Notes: generated by a model not told the origin, from the letters alone. A stretch of 64,000 nucleotides of DNA from Actinotalea alkalitolerans (GCF_023369855.1 NZ_JAMBPP010000007.1:173486-237485), one strand, 5' to 3'; counted from the stretch's first letter, positions 18,947 through 28,335 are shown. Numbers and translations: made by a program.

Positions 18947-20398
18947 GTGAGCCTGCACCTGTACGACACCGCGACGCGCACCACCCGCGCGTTCACCCCG
19001 CTGCGCCCCGGCCAGGTAGGGATCTACGTGTGCGGTGCGACGGTGCAGGGCTCGCCGCACATCGGGCACCTGCGGATGGCCGTGGCCTTCGACGTCCTGG
19101 TGCGCTGGCTGGGCCGCAGCGGCTACCAGGTCACCCTGGTGCGCAACGTGACCGACATCGACGACAAGATCCTCGCCCGCTCTGCCGAGGCGGGGACGCC
19201 CTGGTGGGCGTGGGCGCAGCGCTTCGAGCGCGAGTTCACCGCGGCGTACGACGCGGTCGGCGTGCTCCCGCCCACCTACGAGCCGCGCGCCACGGGCCAC
19301 GCGACCGAGATGGTCGAGCTCATGGAGCGCCTGGTCGCCCTCGGGCACGCCTACGTCACGGGGGAGGGCGACGTCTGGTTCGACGTGCGCTCGTTCGCCG
19401 AGTACGGCGCGCTCACCAACCAGCGGCCCGACGACCTCCCCCCTGCCGAGGACGCCCCGGACGGCACCTCGGTCAAGAAGGACCCGCGCGACTTCGCGCT
19501 CTGGAAGGCCGCCAAGCCCACCGACCCTGCGACCGCGTCGTGGCCGACACCCTTCGGTCGCGGCCGACCGGGGTGGCACCTGGAGTGCTCGGCGATGGCG
19601 CAGCGATACCTCGGCGACACCTTCGACATCCACGGCGGCGGACTGGACCTGCGCTTCCCGCACCACGAGAACGAGCAGGCGCAGTCCAGGGCCGCCGGCC
19701 ACGGGTTCGCCCAGACGTGGATGCACAGTGCCTGGGTGACCCAGGGCGGCGCCAAGATGAGCAAGTCGCTCGGCAACTCGCTGCTGGTCTCGAGCATCCT
19801 CGAGCACACCCGACCGGTGGTCCTGCGGTTCGCCCTGACCACGGTCCAGTACCGGTCGATGCTCGAGTACGCGCCCGAGACGCTGCACGAGGCCGAGGCC
19901 ACCTGGAACCGCCTGGCCGGCTTCGTGCACCGCACCACCGAGCTGCTCGGTGAGTCCGGTCAGGGTCCCGCAGCCGACCTCGCGGAGGTCGAGCTGCCTG
20001 CGGCGTTCACCGCCGCGATGGACGACGACCTCAACGTCCCGGCTGCCCTGGCCGTGGTGCACGAGCACGTCCGGCACGGGAACACGGCCCTGGCCGACGG
20101 CGACCGCGACGAGGCCGCGACCACGAGCACCGTCGTGCGTGCCATGCTCGACGTGCTGGGGCTCGACCCGCTGCAGTGGGACGCGCACGACCAGGACGCC
20201 CAGGCCGGGCCCGCCCGGCATGCTCTCGACACCCTCGTCCGGGCCCAGCTGGACGAGCGCGCCCGCGCCCGTGCGGCCAAGGACTGGGCGACCGCCGACG
20301 CCGTGCGCGACCGCCTCAGCGCGGCCGGCATCGTCGTGGAGGACTCACCGACCGGCGCACGCTGGTCGCTCGCGCACGGCTCGGACCAGGAGGACTGA
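18947..20398 (+). CDS. cysS: Cysteinyl-tRNA synthetase
   Basis: This class I synthetase charges tRNA-Cys. The product is 483 residues. The zinc-ligand Cys29 is in [12 protein letters not shown] is at residues 38-41, and KMSKS is at about 270-274, all in the expected order. The length and the full C-terminal tRNA-binding region separate it from the shorter mycothiol ligase MshC. The GTG at 18947 has a TANNNT box six bases ahead. Its stop overlaps the rlmB start (TGATG), so the two are coupled, as in many actinobacteria. Confidence 0.95.
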   Translation: MSLHLYDTATRTTRAFTPLRPGQVGIYVCGATVQGSPHIGHLRMAVAFDVLVRWLGRSGYQVTLVRNVTDIDDKILARSAEAGTPWWAWAQRFEREFTAAYDAVGVLPPTYEPRATGHATEMVELMERLVALGHAYVTGEGDVWFDVRSFAEYGALTNQRPDDLPPAEDAPDGTSVKKDPRDFALWKAAKPTDPATASWPTPFGRGRPGWHLECSAMAQRYLGDTFDIHGGGLDLRFPHHENEQAQSRAAGHGFAQTWMHSAWVTQGGAKMSKSLGNSLLVSSILEHTRPVVLRFALTTVQYRSMLEYAPETLHEAEATWNRLAGFVHRTTELLGESGQGPAADLAEVELPAAFTAAMDDDLNVPAALAVVHEHVRHGNTALADGDRDEAATTSTVVRAMLDVLGLDPLQWDAHDQDAQAGPARHALDTLVRAQLDERARARAAKDWATADAVRDRLSAAGIVVEDSPTGARWSLAHGSDQED

Positions 20399-21426
20399 TG
20401 GCAGGCAACTCACAGCGGCGGGGTGCCACCCGCACAGCGGGCAGCAAGAAGGGCGCGACGATCGGCACCGGCGGCAAGGGACGCCGCGCCCTGGAGGGCC
20501 GCGGCCCCACCCCCAAGGCCGAGGACCGGCCCTACCACGTCAAGGCCAAGCGCAAGGCTGCCGCCGAGCGCGAGGAGAAGGCCACTCGCGGAGGGCGGGC
20601 CCGGCCGACGTCGGCCGGCGCCACCGCCCGTCCGGCCCGTCCCGCCCGTCCGGCCGGTGGCCGTGGTCCCAAGGCGTCGACCGGCGGCGCCGAGATCGTC
20701 GCCGGTCGCAACTCGGTGGTCGAGGCCCTGCGTGCCGGGGTCCCCTGCTCGGGGGTGTGGGTCAGCCACCGGGTCGACGCCGACGAGCGCGTCCGAGAGA
20801 TCCTCAAGCTGACCTCGGACCGGCGGCTGCCGCTGCTCGAGGTCACCAAGCCCGAGCTCGACCGCCTCACCGACGGCATGGTGCACCAGGGCGTCGCGAT
20901 CCAGGTCCCGGCCTACGAGTACGTGACCCCGGGCGACCTGGTGCAGCGGGCCGAGCACGCGGGCACGCCCGCGCTGATCGTGGCCCTGGACGGCATCACC
21001 GACCCGCGCAACCTCGGCGCCGTGCTGCGCTCGGCCGGTGCGTTCGGTGCCCACGGCGTCCTGGTGCCCGAGCGTCGAGCGGCCGGCGTCACGGCGTCGG
21101 CGTGGAAGGTCTCTGCCGGGGCCGCCGCTCGCGTCCCCGTGGCCCGGGCGACCAACCTGGTGCGCGCCCTGGGTGAGCTCCGTCAGGCTGGCTGCTTCAT
21201 CGTCGGGCTCGACGGCGGCGGGACCACGCAGGTCGCCGACCTCGAGCTCGCCACCGAGCCCGTCGTGCTCGTGATCGGCTCCGAGGGCAAGGGACTGGGA
21301 CGGCTGGTCCGGGAGACCTGCGACGTGGTCGCCTCGATCCCGATCAGCAGCTCGGTCGAGTCCCTCAACGCCGGCGTCGCCGCAGGCATCACGCTCTACG
21401 AGGTGGCACGCCTGCGCAGCAGGTGA
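20398..21426 (+). CDS. rlmB: 23S rRNA (guanosine-2'-O-)-methyltransferase RlmB-like (TrmH/SpoU family)
   Basis: This SPOUT methyltransferase modifies a 2'-hydroxyl in 23S rRNA. The product is 342 residues. A basic, low-complexity N-terminus (about residues 1-95, with tandem ARPARPARP) precedes the SpoU substrate-binding domain (AGRNSVVEALRAG onward) and the knotted catalytic domain with ALDGITDPRNLGAV, VIGSEGKGLG and SVESLNAGVAAGI, the three SPOUT motifs. It is translationally coupled to cysS. The exact target base cannot be read from sequence. Confidence 0.92.
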   Translation: MAGNSQRRGATRTAGSKKGATIGTGGKGRRALEGRGPTPKAEDRPYHVKAKRKAAAEREEKATRGGRARPTSAGATARPARPARPAGGRGPKASTGGAEIVAGRNSVVEALRAGVPCSGVWVSHRVDADERVREILKLTSDRRLPLLEVTKPELDRLTDGMVHQGVAIQVPAYEYVTPGDLVQRAEHAGTPALIVALDGITDPRNLGAVLRSAGAFGAHGVLVPERRAAGVTASAWKVSAGAAARVPVARATNLVRALGELRQAGCFIVGLDGGGTTQVADLELATEPVVLVIGSEGKGLGRLVRETCDVVASIPISSSVESLNAGVAAGITLYEVARLRSR

Positions 21427-21435
21427 TGCACGCCT

Positions 21436-21478
21436 CGGGTCACCGGCTCGGCCGCGTCGCGGCTCACTCGGTGACCCG
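21436..21478. terminator. Convergent hairpin between rlmB and the DUF4032 gene
   Basis: CGGGTCACCG (21436-21445) pairs with CGGTGACCCG (21469-21478), and an inner GCCGCG/CGCGGC hairpin is nested inside. It begins ten bases after the rlmB stop and overlaps the last codons of the convergent DUF4032 gene. Confidence 0.55.
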
Positions 21479-22708
21479 GGGCAGCACCGCGGTGTCGACG
21501 CCCAGCACGGACTTCTCGTCCGGCCGGTGCGTGAGGACCCCCTGGATGTAGCTCTCGATCGCCTCGGACATCGGCACGTCCCGGTTCTGCTCGCTCGAGA
21601 TGAACCAGCGGTGGTCGAGCATCTCGTGGAAGACCTGGGCCGGCTCGAGCTTGCCGCGCAGCTCCCGCGGGATCGCGCGGACGGCCGGCTCGAACACGGT
21701 GGTCAGCCAGTCGTGCGCGGCGAACTCCTCGTCCTCGCCCTGGCGGTCGGCGGCGGCCCGGTAGGCGTCGAGGTCGTTCAGCAGGCGTCGCGCCTGGTTC
21801 TCCTGGACGTCCAGGCCGGTCAGGCGCATGAGACGTCGGGAGTGGTGACCGGCGTCGACGACCTTGGGCTGGATCCGCACCGTGGTGCCGCCGATGTCGG
21901 TCGTGATGTCGAGCTCGCCGACGTCGAAGCCCAGGGCGTTGAGGCGCTCGATCCGCGCCGCGACCCGCCACCGCTCCCCGGTGTCGAAGGACTCGGCGTC
22001 GGTGAGCCCGGTCCAGAGCTCCTCGTACCGCTCGACCAGCCGCCCACCGATCGCGATGGTGTCGATCCCGGTCTCGAGCAGGTTGCCGGCCTCGAGGTCC
22101 ATCAGCTCGCCGATGATGTTGACCCGCGCCACCTCGAGGTCGTAGGCCCGCTGCCCGTCGCTGAGCCGGTCGTGGAGGTCACCGGTCTCGGCGTCGACCA
22201 GGTAGGCGGCGAAGGTCTCGGCGTCGCGGCGGAAGAGCGTGTTCGACAGCGAGACGTCGCCCCAGTAGAACCCGGTCAGGTGCAGGCGGACGAGCAGGAC
22301 GGCGAGCGCGTCGATCAGCCGGGTGGTGGTCTGCGGCTGCAGGGCCTGGCTGAACAGGGCCCGGTACGGCAGCGAGAACTGCAGGTGCTTGGTCACGAGC
22401 ACCGCCTCGAGCCGCTCGCCGTCGACGTCGCTGCGACCCGTGATCACCCCGACGGGGACCACGCTGGGGACCCCGAGCCGCTGCAGCGCGCGCAGCAGCT
22501 CGTACTCGCGGTAGGCGACGGTCTCACCGATCTCCTTGACCGCGATCACCCGCCCCGAGAGCTTGACGAAGCGGACCACGTGCCGCGAGATGCCTCGGGG
22601 GAGGGCGGCGAGGGTCTCCTCGGGCCAGTCCTCGAGGGGGAGGTGCCACGGCAGGTCCAGCAGGGCCGGGTCGGGCGAGGCCGCGGTGATCTGCAGCGAC
22701 TGCGACAT
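21464..22708 (-). CDS. DUF4032 domain protein (kinase-like fold)
   Basis: The 414-residue product belongs to the actinobacterial DUF4032 family. The N-terminal half resembles a lipopolysaccharide-kinase/protein-kinase-like lobe: VIAVKEIGETVAYREYELLRAL could hold the lysine and glutamate of such a fold, and GFYWGDVSLSNTLFRRD followed by YLVDAETGD resembles a catalytic loop and metal-binding motif. The DUF4032 domain proper is in the C-terminal half (about residues 230-395). No function is established. The ATG at 22708 follows an AGGAGCC ribosome site. Confidence 0.85.
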   Translation of the reverse strand: MSQSLQITAASPDPALLDLPWHLPLEDWPEETLAALPRGISRHVVRFVKLSGRVIAVKEIGETVAYREYELLRALQRLGVPSVVPVGVITGRSDVDGERLEAVLVTKHLQFSLPYRALFSQALQPQTTTRLIDALAVLLVRLHLTGFYWGDVSLSNTLFRRDAETFAAYLVDAETGDLHDRLSDGQRAYDLEVARVNIIGELMDLEAGNLLETGIDTIAIGGRLVERYEELWTGLTDAESFDTGERWRVAARIERLNALGFDVGELDITTDIGGTTVRIQPKVVDAGHHSRRLMRLTGLDVQENQARRLLNDLDAYRAAADRQGEDEEFAAHDWLTTVFEPAVRAIPRELRGKLEPAQVFHEMLDHRWFISSEQNRDVPMSEAIESYIQGVLTHRPDEKSVLGVDTAVLPRVTE

Positions 22709-22763
22709 CCACTGGCTCCTTGGGCTGGGTGGCGGGCTGCCGGGTGGTGCTCAGGGCAAAACT

Positions 22764-22799
22764 ACAGGGGCGGGGCGGCAGATGCCGTCCCGCCCCTGC
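22764..22799 (-). terminator. Intrinsic terminator of ugpC
   Basis: Read on the minus strand, CAGGGGCGGG pairs with CCCGCCCCTG (22765-22774 with 22789-22798) and is followed by TAGTTTTGCC. The stem plus T-rich tail is a textbook intrinsic terminator, placed 45 bases after the ugpC stop. Confidence 0.8.
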
Positions 22800-22843
22800 A
22801 GGGTGCGACTACAACGGGTGCTACGACGACGGTTCGAGAACCG

Positions 22844-23971
22844 TCAGATGGGGATCCGCAGGCCGGTGCTCGCCGAGAACACGTGACGGTCGCCCGGGCG
22901 GATGGTGACCCAGACGGTGTCACCCTTCATCGGGACGTTGCGGGGGTCGACGCGCACGATCAGCTGGGCGTCGCCGGCACCCGAGTGGATGTCCTTGGCA
23001 GCCTGGCCGGCGCCCACGAGCTCGCCGTAGATGAAGGCGTCCGAGCCGAGCTCCTCGACCAGGACGACCTTGATCGCGAAGGCACCCTCGGTCGCCTGGG
23101 TGACCATCTCGAGCGACTCGGGCCGGAACCCGACCGTGATGTGGCTCTTGTCCTCCGGGGTCAGCGTGGCCAGGACCGACCGCTCGAGCGGGATGCGGGT
23201 CTGGCCGAGCTGCGCGGCGCCGTCCATCACCTGGAAGGAGCCGATGTTCATCGCGGGCGAGCCGATGAAGCCGGCGACGAAGACGTTCGCCGGGGTGTCG
23301 TACATGTCGCGGGGCGTGCCGACCTGCTGCAGGAGGCCGTCCTTGAGGACCGCGATGCGGTCACCCATCGTCAGGGCCTCGGTCTGGTCGTGGGTGACGT
23401 AGACCGTGGTGACGCCCAGACGGCGCTGGAGCGAGGCGATCTGCGTGCGGGTCTGCACGCGGAGCTTGGCGTCGAGGTTCGACAGCGGCTCGTCCATGAG
23501 GAAGACCTGCGGCTGGCGGACGATCGCTCGACCCATGGCCACACGCTGACGCTGACCACCGGAGAGGGCCTTGGGCTTGCGGTCCAGGTACTCCGAGAGG
23601 TCCAGGATCTTGGCGGCGTCCTCGACACGCTTGCGGATGTCGGCCTTGGGGTTCCCGGCGATCTTGAGCGCGAAGCCCATGTTGTCCGCGACGGACATGT
23701 GCGGGTACAGCGCGTAGTTCTGGAACACCATCGCGATGTCGCGGTCCTTGGGCTGCACGTCGGTGACGTCGCGGTCACCGATCAGGATGCGGCCGGCGTT
23801 GACGTCCTCGAGGCCTGCGAGCATCCGCAGCGAGGTGGACTTGCCGCAGCCCGAGGGGCCGACGAGGACGAGGAACTCGCCGTCCTCGATGTGCAGGTCC
23901 AGCGCGTCGACCGCGGGGCGTTCGGTCCCCGGGTAGACCCGGGTTGCCTTGTCGAAAGTGACAGTAGCCAT
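22844..23971 (-). CDS. ugpC: Sugar ABC transporter ATPase (UgpC/MsiK/MalK type)
   Basis: This 375-residue ATPase energises carbohydrate importers. Walker [10 protein letters not shown], signature LSGGQRQR, Walker B VFLMDEPLSNLDA and the switch in VTHDQTEAL are intact. The C-terminal third (about residues 240-375) is the OB/TOBE regulatory domain seen in MalK. The ATG at 23971 (MATVTFDKATRVYPG) is the family start. It is a single gene with its own terminator. In actinobacteria such ATPases serve several permease sets, and the importer at 31.4-34.9 kb lacks an ATPase, so sharing is plausible (inference). Confidence 0.88.
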   Translation of the reverse strand: MATVTFDKATRVYPGTERPAVDALDLHIEDGEFLVLVGPSGCGKSTSLRMLAGLEDVNAGRILIGDRDVTDVQPKDRDIAMVFQNYALYPHMSVADNMGFALKIAGNPKADIRKRVEDAAKILDLSEYLDRKPKALSGGQRQRVAMGRAIVRQPQVFLMDEPLSNLDAKLRVQTRTQIASLQRRLGVTTVYVTHDQTEALTMGDRIAVLKDGLLQQVGTPRDMYDTPANVFVAGFIGSPAMNIGSFQVMDGAAQLGQTRIPLERSVLATLTPEDKSHITVGFRPESLEMVTQATEGAFAIKVVLVEELGSDAFIYGELVGAGQAAKDIHSGAGDAQLIVRVDPRNVPMKGDTVWVTIRPGDRHVFSASTGLRIPI

Positions 23972-24110
23972 CTCGGTAAATCCCTTCACCGGCAGGTACG
24001 TGCCGGACGATCCGTCGTGAATGGGAGTGTCGCGTGTCATCGATGACACCGACACGGTGGGCCTCTGCTGTGAGGAGCGTCACCGTGCGACGGGCTCATC
24101 CTGCCACATC

Positions 24111-24146
24111 CCCGGCCGGGCAGGACAGGGACCGCCGGGCCGGGGC
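24111..24146 (-). terminator. Hairpin after otsB
   Basis: CCCCGGCC (24111-24118) pairs with GGCCGGGG (24139-24146). It directly abuts the otsB stop codon on the minus strand. No T tract follows, so its role as terminator is probable but not certain. Confidence 0.5.
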
Positions 24147-24956
24147 TCAGGGGCCGGTGCGGGCCTGGGTCAGCAGAGCGACCAGTCCGTCGAGCCGTTC
24201 GGCGAGGGCGTGCGGGTCGGCGACCCGGAAGCGTGCGGCGGTCGCGCCCTCCCCGACCTTGATCGTCACGTCCTGGTCACCGAGGGTCGCGAAGGCGCGC
24301 TCGTCGGTCACGTCGTCCCCCGCGTAGAGCAGGGCGTCGACCGCGAGCTCCTCGCGCAGGGTCGCGAGCGCGTCGCCCTTGGTCACGTGCAGCACGGCGA
24401 GCTCGACGACGTCCTTGCCCCGCATGGCGTCGACACCCTGCGCCTCGCCGAGCTCCAGGGCTAGCGCCGTGAGCCGCTCGGCGTCCGTGGGATCCACCGA
24501 CCGGGTGTGCAGGACCACCGAGGCCGGCTTGTGCTCGACCCGGGCGGTGGTGCCCGTCACGGCGGCGTCGAGCGCGGTGCCGAGGCCGTCCAGGCGGTCG
24601 GCAGCCGCCGGCTCGAGGGTGAGGTCCACCCGCTCGAGCCGTCCGTGCTGCCAGCGTCCCCGCTCGGCGCCGTGGCTGCCCACCAGGTGGGTCCCCTCGG
24701 GCACCTCGGCCTTGTCGGCCAGGTCCTCGACGCCGCGCCCCGAGACCATCGCCAGCACCACGCCCGGGACGGCGCCCAGGCGGGCGAGGGCATCGACCGA
24801 GACCGGCAGGGCGCGGCTGGCCGCGGGGTCGTCCTGCAGCGGGGCGAGCACGCCGTCGAAGTCGAACGCGAGCAGCACCTGGCCCCCGCGGGCGACGTCG
24901 CGCGCCAGACCGGCGAGGGCGACGGTGAGGTCGTCGAGGTCATCGGTGCTCGTCAT
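24147..24956 (-). CDS. otsB: Trehalose-6-phosphate phosphatase
   Basis: This HAD-family phosphatase removes phosphate from trehalose 6-phosphate. The product is 269 residues. HAD motif I is LAFDFDGVLAPL (Val replaces the more common Thr), motif II is AMVSGR, and the motif III/IV region VTKGDAL...YAGDDVTDE holds the conserved lysine and metal-binding aspartates. The start overlaps the otsA stop by four bases (ATGA on the minus strand), giving an otsA-otsB operon for trehalose synthesis from UDP/GDP-glucose and glucose 6-phosphate. Confidence 0.93.
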   Translation of the reverse strand: MTSTDDLDDLTVALAGLARDVARGGQVLLAFDFDGVLAPLQDDPAASRALPVSVDALARLGAVPGVVLAMVSGRGVEDLADKAEVPEGTHLVGSHGAERGRWQHGRLERVDLTLEPAAADRLDGLGTALDAAVTGTTARVEHKPASVVLHTRSVDPTDAERLTALALELGEAQGVDAMRGKDVVELAVLHVTKGDALATLREELAVDALLYAGDDVTDERAFATLGDQDVTIKVGEGATAARFRVADPHALAERLDGLVALLTQARTGP

Positions 24957-26425
24957 GGCGTGGGGTCGACCTTTCGGGCGGGGACGGCGGTCAGGGTCGC
25001 GAGGAACGTCTGGGACCACTTGGTGACGTCGTCGTCCAGCACCCGGCGGCGCAGGCGGCGCATCCGGGTCCGCATCTCGCGGGGCTCCATCTGGGCGGCA
25101 CGGGCGATCGTGTCCTTCATCCCGTCGATGTCGTGCGGGTTGACCAGCAGCGCCCCGGACAGCTCGTCGGCCGCGCCGGTGAACTCGCTCAGCACCAGGA
25201 CCCCGCGCTCGTCGGTGCACGCGGCGACGAACTCCTTGGCGACCAGGTTCATCCCGTCGCGCAGGGAGGTCACGAGCATCACGTCGGCCGCGAGGTACAG
25301 CGCGGCCATCTCCTCGGGCGGGTAGGAGTGGTGCATGTAGTAGATGGCCGCCGCGCCGATCTGCCCGTGCTCACCGTTGATCCGGCCCACCAGCGCCTCG
25401 ACGTCGTCACGCAGCTGCTGGTACGCCTCGACGTTCTCCCGGCTCGGGCTGGCCACCTGGACCAGCGCGGCGTCCGGGATCTTCAGGCGGCCGTCGTCGA
25501 GCAGCTCGCCGTAGGCCTTGATCCGGTGCCGGATCCCCTTGGTGTAGTCGAGGCGGTCGACCCCGAGCAGCAGGATCGACGGGTCGCCCAGGTCGTGGCG
25601 GATCTCCCTGGCCCGCGCACGCACCTCGTCGGTGCGCGCCATCGCGTCGAACCGGGCCGAGTCGATCGAGATCGGGAAGGCCGCCGCGCGGACGTGGCGC
25701 TCGCCGTGGCCGTGCGGCGGCGGCTCCTCGCCGGGCGCTGTCGGTGGGGCGTTCCGCGGCACCGTGACGACCTGACCACGGGTCGTGAGGTCGGTCAGCC
25801 GACGCACCACGCGGATGAAGTTCGACGCGTCACCACCGCGCTGGAAGCCCACCAGGTCCGCGCCCAGCAGTCCCTCGACGACCTGACGCCGCCACGGGAG
25901 CTGCGCGAAGATCTCCAGCGGTGGGAACGGGATGTGGTGGAAGTAGCCGATGCGCAGGTCGGGCCGCATCTCGCGGAGCAGCGCCGGGACCAGCTGCATC
26001 TGGTAGTCGTGGACCCACACCACGGCGCCCTGCGCGGCCTGCCCGGCGGCAGCCTCGGCGAAGCGCTTGTTGACCCGGCGGTAGGCGTCCCACCAGTGCC
26101 GGTGGAACTCGGGCGGGCTGATGACGTCGTGGCTCAGCGGCCAGAGCGTGTCGTTGGAGAAGCCCTCGTAGTAGTCGGCGATCTCCTCGCCGCTCAGCCG
26201 CACCGGGACCAGCCGCATCCCCTGGGCGTCGAAGGGCTCGGCCTCGACGTCGGGGGCGCCCGACCAGCCGACCCAGGCGCCGTCGGCGGCCCGCATGACC
26301 GGTTCGAGGGCACTCACCAGACCTCCGGGTGAACGCCGCCACGAGGTCGTGCCGTCCTCCTCGACGGTCTGGTCGACGGGGAGGCGGTTGGCGACGACGA
26401 CCAGCTTGTAGCCCTGGGATCCCAC
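24953..26425 (-). CDS. otsA: Trehalose-6-phosphate synthase
   Basis: This GT20 enzyme makes trehalose 6-phosphate. The product is 490 residues from a GTG. VVVANRLPVD at the N-terminus, the phosphate-binding WRRSPGGLVSAL, WVHDYQMQLVPALLRE, and VDRLDYTKGIRHR are all diagnostic. It is divergent from the Ser/Thr kinase gene; a perfect 20-base palindrome lies in the 92-base gap. A gap-free overlap with otsB makes coordinated expression certain in practice. Confidence 0.94.
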   Translation of the reverse strand: MGSQGYKLVVVANRLPVDQTVEEDGTTSWRRSPGGLVSALEPVMRAADGAWVGWSGAPDVEAEPFDAQGMRLVPVRLSGEEIADYYEGFSNDTLWPLSHDVISPPEFHRHWWDAYRRVNKRFAEAAAGQAAQGAVVWVHDYQMQLVPALLREMRPDLRIGYFHHIPFPPLEIFAQLPWRRQVVEGLLGADLVGFQRGGDASNFIRVVRRLTDLTTRGQVVTVPRNAPPTAPGEEPPPHGHGERHVRAAAFPISIDSARFDAMARTDEVRARAREIRHDLGDPSILLLGVDRLDYTKGIRHRIKAYGELLDDGRLKIPDAALVQVASPSRENVEAYQQLRDDVEALVGRINGEHGQIGAAAIYYMHHSYPPEEMAALYLAADVMLVTSLRDGMNLVAKEFVAACTDERGVLVLSEFTGAADELSGALLVNPHDIDGMKDTIARAAQMEPREMRTRMRRLRRRVLDDDVTKWSQTFLATLTAVPARKVDPTP

Positions 26426-26466
26426 GGTGCGTATCAGCTCCTTGACTCGACGACGAGGCTATCTGC

Positions 26467-26486
26467 CCGGGCGGCGCGCCGCCCGG
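26467..26486. promoter_or_regulatory. 20-base perfect palindrome between otsA and the kinase gene
   Basis: CCGGGCGGCG (26467-26476) is followed at once by its exact reverse complement CGCCGCCCGG (26477-26486). It lies about where the -35 region of the kinase promoter would be and 42 bases before the otsA start. An operator is possible, but GC-rich composition raises the chance of such palindromes. Confidence 0.35.
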
Positions 26487-26505
26487 CGGGTCCGTCCCGG
26501 CCGGT

Positions 26506-26511
26506 TACCGT
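26506..26511 (+). promoter_or_regulatory. -10 box of the kinase gene (leaderless)
   Basis: TACCGT ends six bases before the ATG at 26518, matching the TANNNT pattern seen at other leaderless candidates in this window. Confidence 0.45.
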
Positions 26512-26517
26512 GACGTC

Positions 26518-28272
26518 ATGGAGCGCATCGGCGTGGTCCCGGGCACCGAGATCGGTGGCTACCGCGTGCTGACCCCGCTCGGTCAGGGCGGGATGGGCGC
26601 GGTCTACCGCGCGGTCGACGGTGGTGGGACGGTCGTCGCGCTCAAGCTGCTGCACGCGCACCTGGACGCCGACCCCGACGCCCGCGAGCGGCTGAGGCGC
26701 GAGGTCGCGAACCTGCAGCGGCTGCGCCACCCCGGCGTGGCCCGGGTGCTCGACGCCGAGATCGACTCCTCCGAGGCCTTCGTGGTCACCGAGCTGCTCG
26801 AGGGTGAGGACCTCGCCGCGCACGTGCGCCGCCAGGGTCCGCTGCCGCCGACCGACCTGGTGGCCCTTGCCGGCGCGTTGCGCGAGGCGCTCGCGGCCGT
26901 CCACGAGGCCGGGGTGCTGCACCGCGACCTGACCCCGGGCAACGTGCTCGTGACCCCGACGGGGCCGGTGCTCATCGACTTCGGCATCGCGCAGGCGGTC
27001 GAGGACGCCCGCGTCACCTCGACCGGCCTGGTGGTGGGCACACCCGGGTACCTCTCGCCCGAGCTGCTCGAGGGCGGTGAGCCCTCGACCGCGGGGGACT
27101 GGTGGGGGTGGGCCGCGCTGGTGGCCTTCGCCGCGACGGGTCGTCCACCGTTCGGCACCCGCCCGCTGCAGGCCGTGCTCGCCCGGGCACGGTCCGGCGA
27201 GGCGGACCTCGAAGGGCTTGACCCGCGGACGGCTGCGGCCCTGCGCTCCGCGCTCGCGGTGGACCCGGCGCGGCGCCTGCCTCCCGAGGACCTGGTCTCC
27301 GAGCTGACGCGTGCCGCTGCAGGGGACGGCGGCGCGACGTCGGTCCTGGAGGTCCCCGGCCAGGACACCGCCGGGACGCAGGTCCTGCGGTCCACGGGTG
27401 CCACGGCCGCGCTCGGCGCGGGGGCGGACGGGTCGGCAGGTGCGGCGGGTGTGACCCGCGTGCTGACCACCGACGGTGTCCACGAGGACCACAGGGACGA
27501 CGACCACCTCGACGACACGAGCGACGACGACTACGGCGACGACGAGGACCTCGACGGCTACGACGACGACGACCGGGGGCCCGGCCCCGAGGGGTACGTC
27601 GACCCGTACAGCACCGACGCGGCCGAGGGGTGGCCGCCGCGACCCGAGCCGCGGCGCAGGATCGGCACGGTGCTCGCCCTCGCGGCGGTGCTGGTGGTGC
27701 TCGGGTCGACCTCTCCGGGCGTGGCGCTGCTGGTCGCCGCGGTGCTCGCGCTGCTGGTCCGCGCGGTCGGTCTCGCCGTCGCGGGGGTGCTGGGACGCCG
27801 CGAGCGTCGCGGGGTCCGCCGCGGAGACGTGACACGGGCCGTGGTCGGTACGCCCTGGTACCTGCTCCGGGGGCTGCTCGGGCTGCTCCCGGGGGTCCTG
27901 GTCGCGGTGAGTGCGGTCGTGCTCGTGGGGGGCGTCGGCTGGTGGCTGCTCGGCAGCGGTCGCTTCGTGCTGGCTGAGTCGGCCGACGGGGAGCCCGCCG
28001 GGAACCTGGGCCAGAACGCGGCGTGGGTCGAGCCCGCCCTGCTCGCGTTCGTGGTGCTGATCGGGCTGCTGCTGATCTGGTTCGGGCCGACGGCGCGCAC
28101 GACGCGCGTGGGTGCACGCTGGTCGCTCGCGGCGCTGGCTCCCGGACGGGCGGGTGCGGCGGTGGTGGTGCTGCTCGCCCTGGCTGCGTGCGCGGTGCTC
28201 GTGGCGGCCACCCTCCAGGGTGAGACCGCGACCGTGTGGTGGCCGCTTCCCGGTCCGCCCGGGCTGCGCTGA
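26518..28272 (+). CDS. Membrane-anchored Ser/Thr protein kinase with acidic linker
   Basis: The 584-residue product starts with a Hanks-type kinase domain (about residues 13-265): glycine loop GQGGMGAVY, ATP lysine Lys43 in VALK, Asp137 in HRDLTPGN, DFG at 154-156, and GTPGYLSPE. The residue after HRDL is Thr instead of the usual Lys, which is atypical for a Ser/Thr kinase. A linker of some 110 residues contains a dense Asp/His stretch (about residues 318-360). Four or so transmembrane helices follow (about residues 382-580). No extracellular PASTA domain is present. The target is unknown. Confidence 0.85.
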   Translation: MERIGVVPGTEIGGYRVLTPLGQGGMGAVYRAVDGGGTVVALKLLHAHLDADPDARERLRREVANLQRLRHPGVARVLDAEIDSSEAFVVTELLEGEDLAAHVRRQGPLPPTDLVALAGALREALAAVHEAGVLHRDLTPGNVLVTPTGPVLIDFGIAQAVEDARVTSTGLVVGTPGYLSPELLEGGEPSTAGDWWGWAALVAFAATGRPPFGTRPLQAVLARARSGEADLEGLDPRTAAALRSALAVDPARRLPPEDLVSELTRAAAGDGGATSVLEVPGQDTAGTQVLRSTGATAALGAGADGSAGAAGVTRVLTTDGVHEDHRDDDHLDDTSDDDYGDDEDLDGYDDDDRGPGPEGYVDPYSTDAAEGWPPRPEPRRRIGTVLALAAVLVVLGSTSPGVALLVAAVLALLVRAVGLAVAGVLGRRERRGVRRGDVTRAVVGTPWYLLRGLLGLLPGVLVAVSAVVLVGGVGWWLLGSGRFVLAESADGEPAGNLGQNAAWVEPALLAFVVLIGLLLIWFGPTARTTRVGARWSLAALAPGRAGAAVVVLLALAACAVLVAATLQGETATVWWPLPGPPGLR

Positions 28273-28323
28273 CCGCCACCGGCGTACGGCGGATGGTCCC
28301 TGGGGGATGAGCTCGGGTCCGCG

Positions 28324-28329
28324 TATCGT
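28324..28329 (+). promoter_or_regulatory. -10 box of the 28336 gene (leaderless)
   Basis: TATCGT ends six bases before the ATG at 28336, again consistent with a leaderless transcript. Confidence 0.4.
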
Positions 28330-28335
28330 GACGGC

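Noticed and set aside
18947..20398. Mycothiol ligase MshC as the identity of the cysteinyl-tRNA synthetase-like gene
   Set aside because: The 483-residue length and the full C-terminal tRNA-binding region fit CysS; MshC is about 410 residues and is usually near other genes.
21427..21463. Invertible or mobile-element end suggested by the long inverted repeat after rlmB
   Set aside because: The repeat is a simple nested hairpin between convergent genes, best explained as a terminator; no transposase or target duplication is seen.
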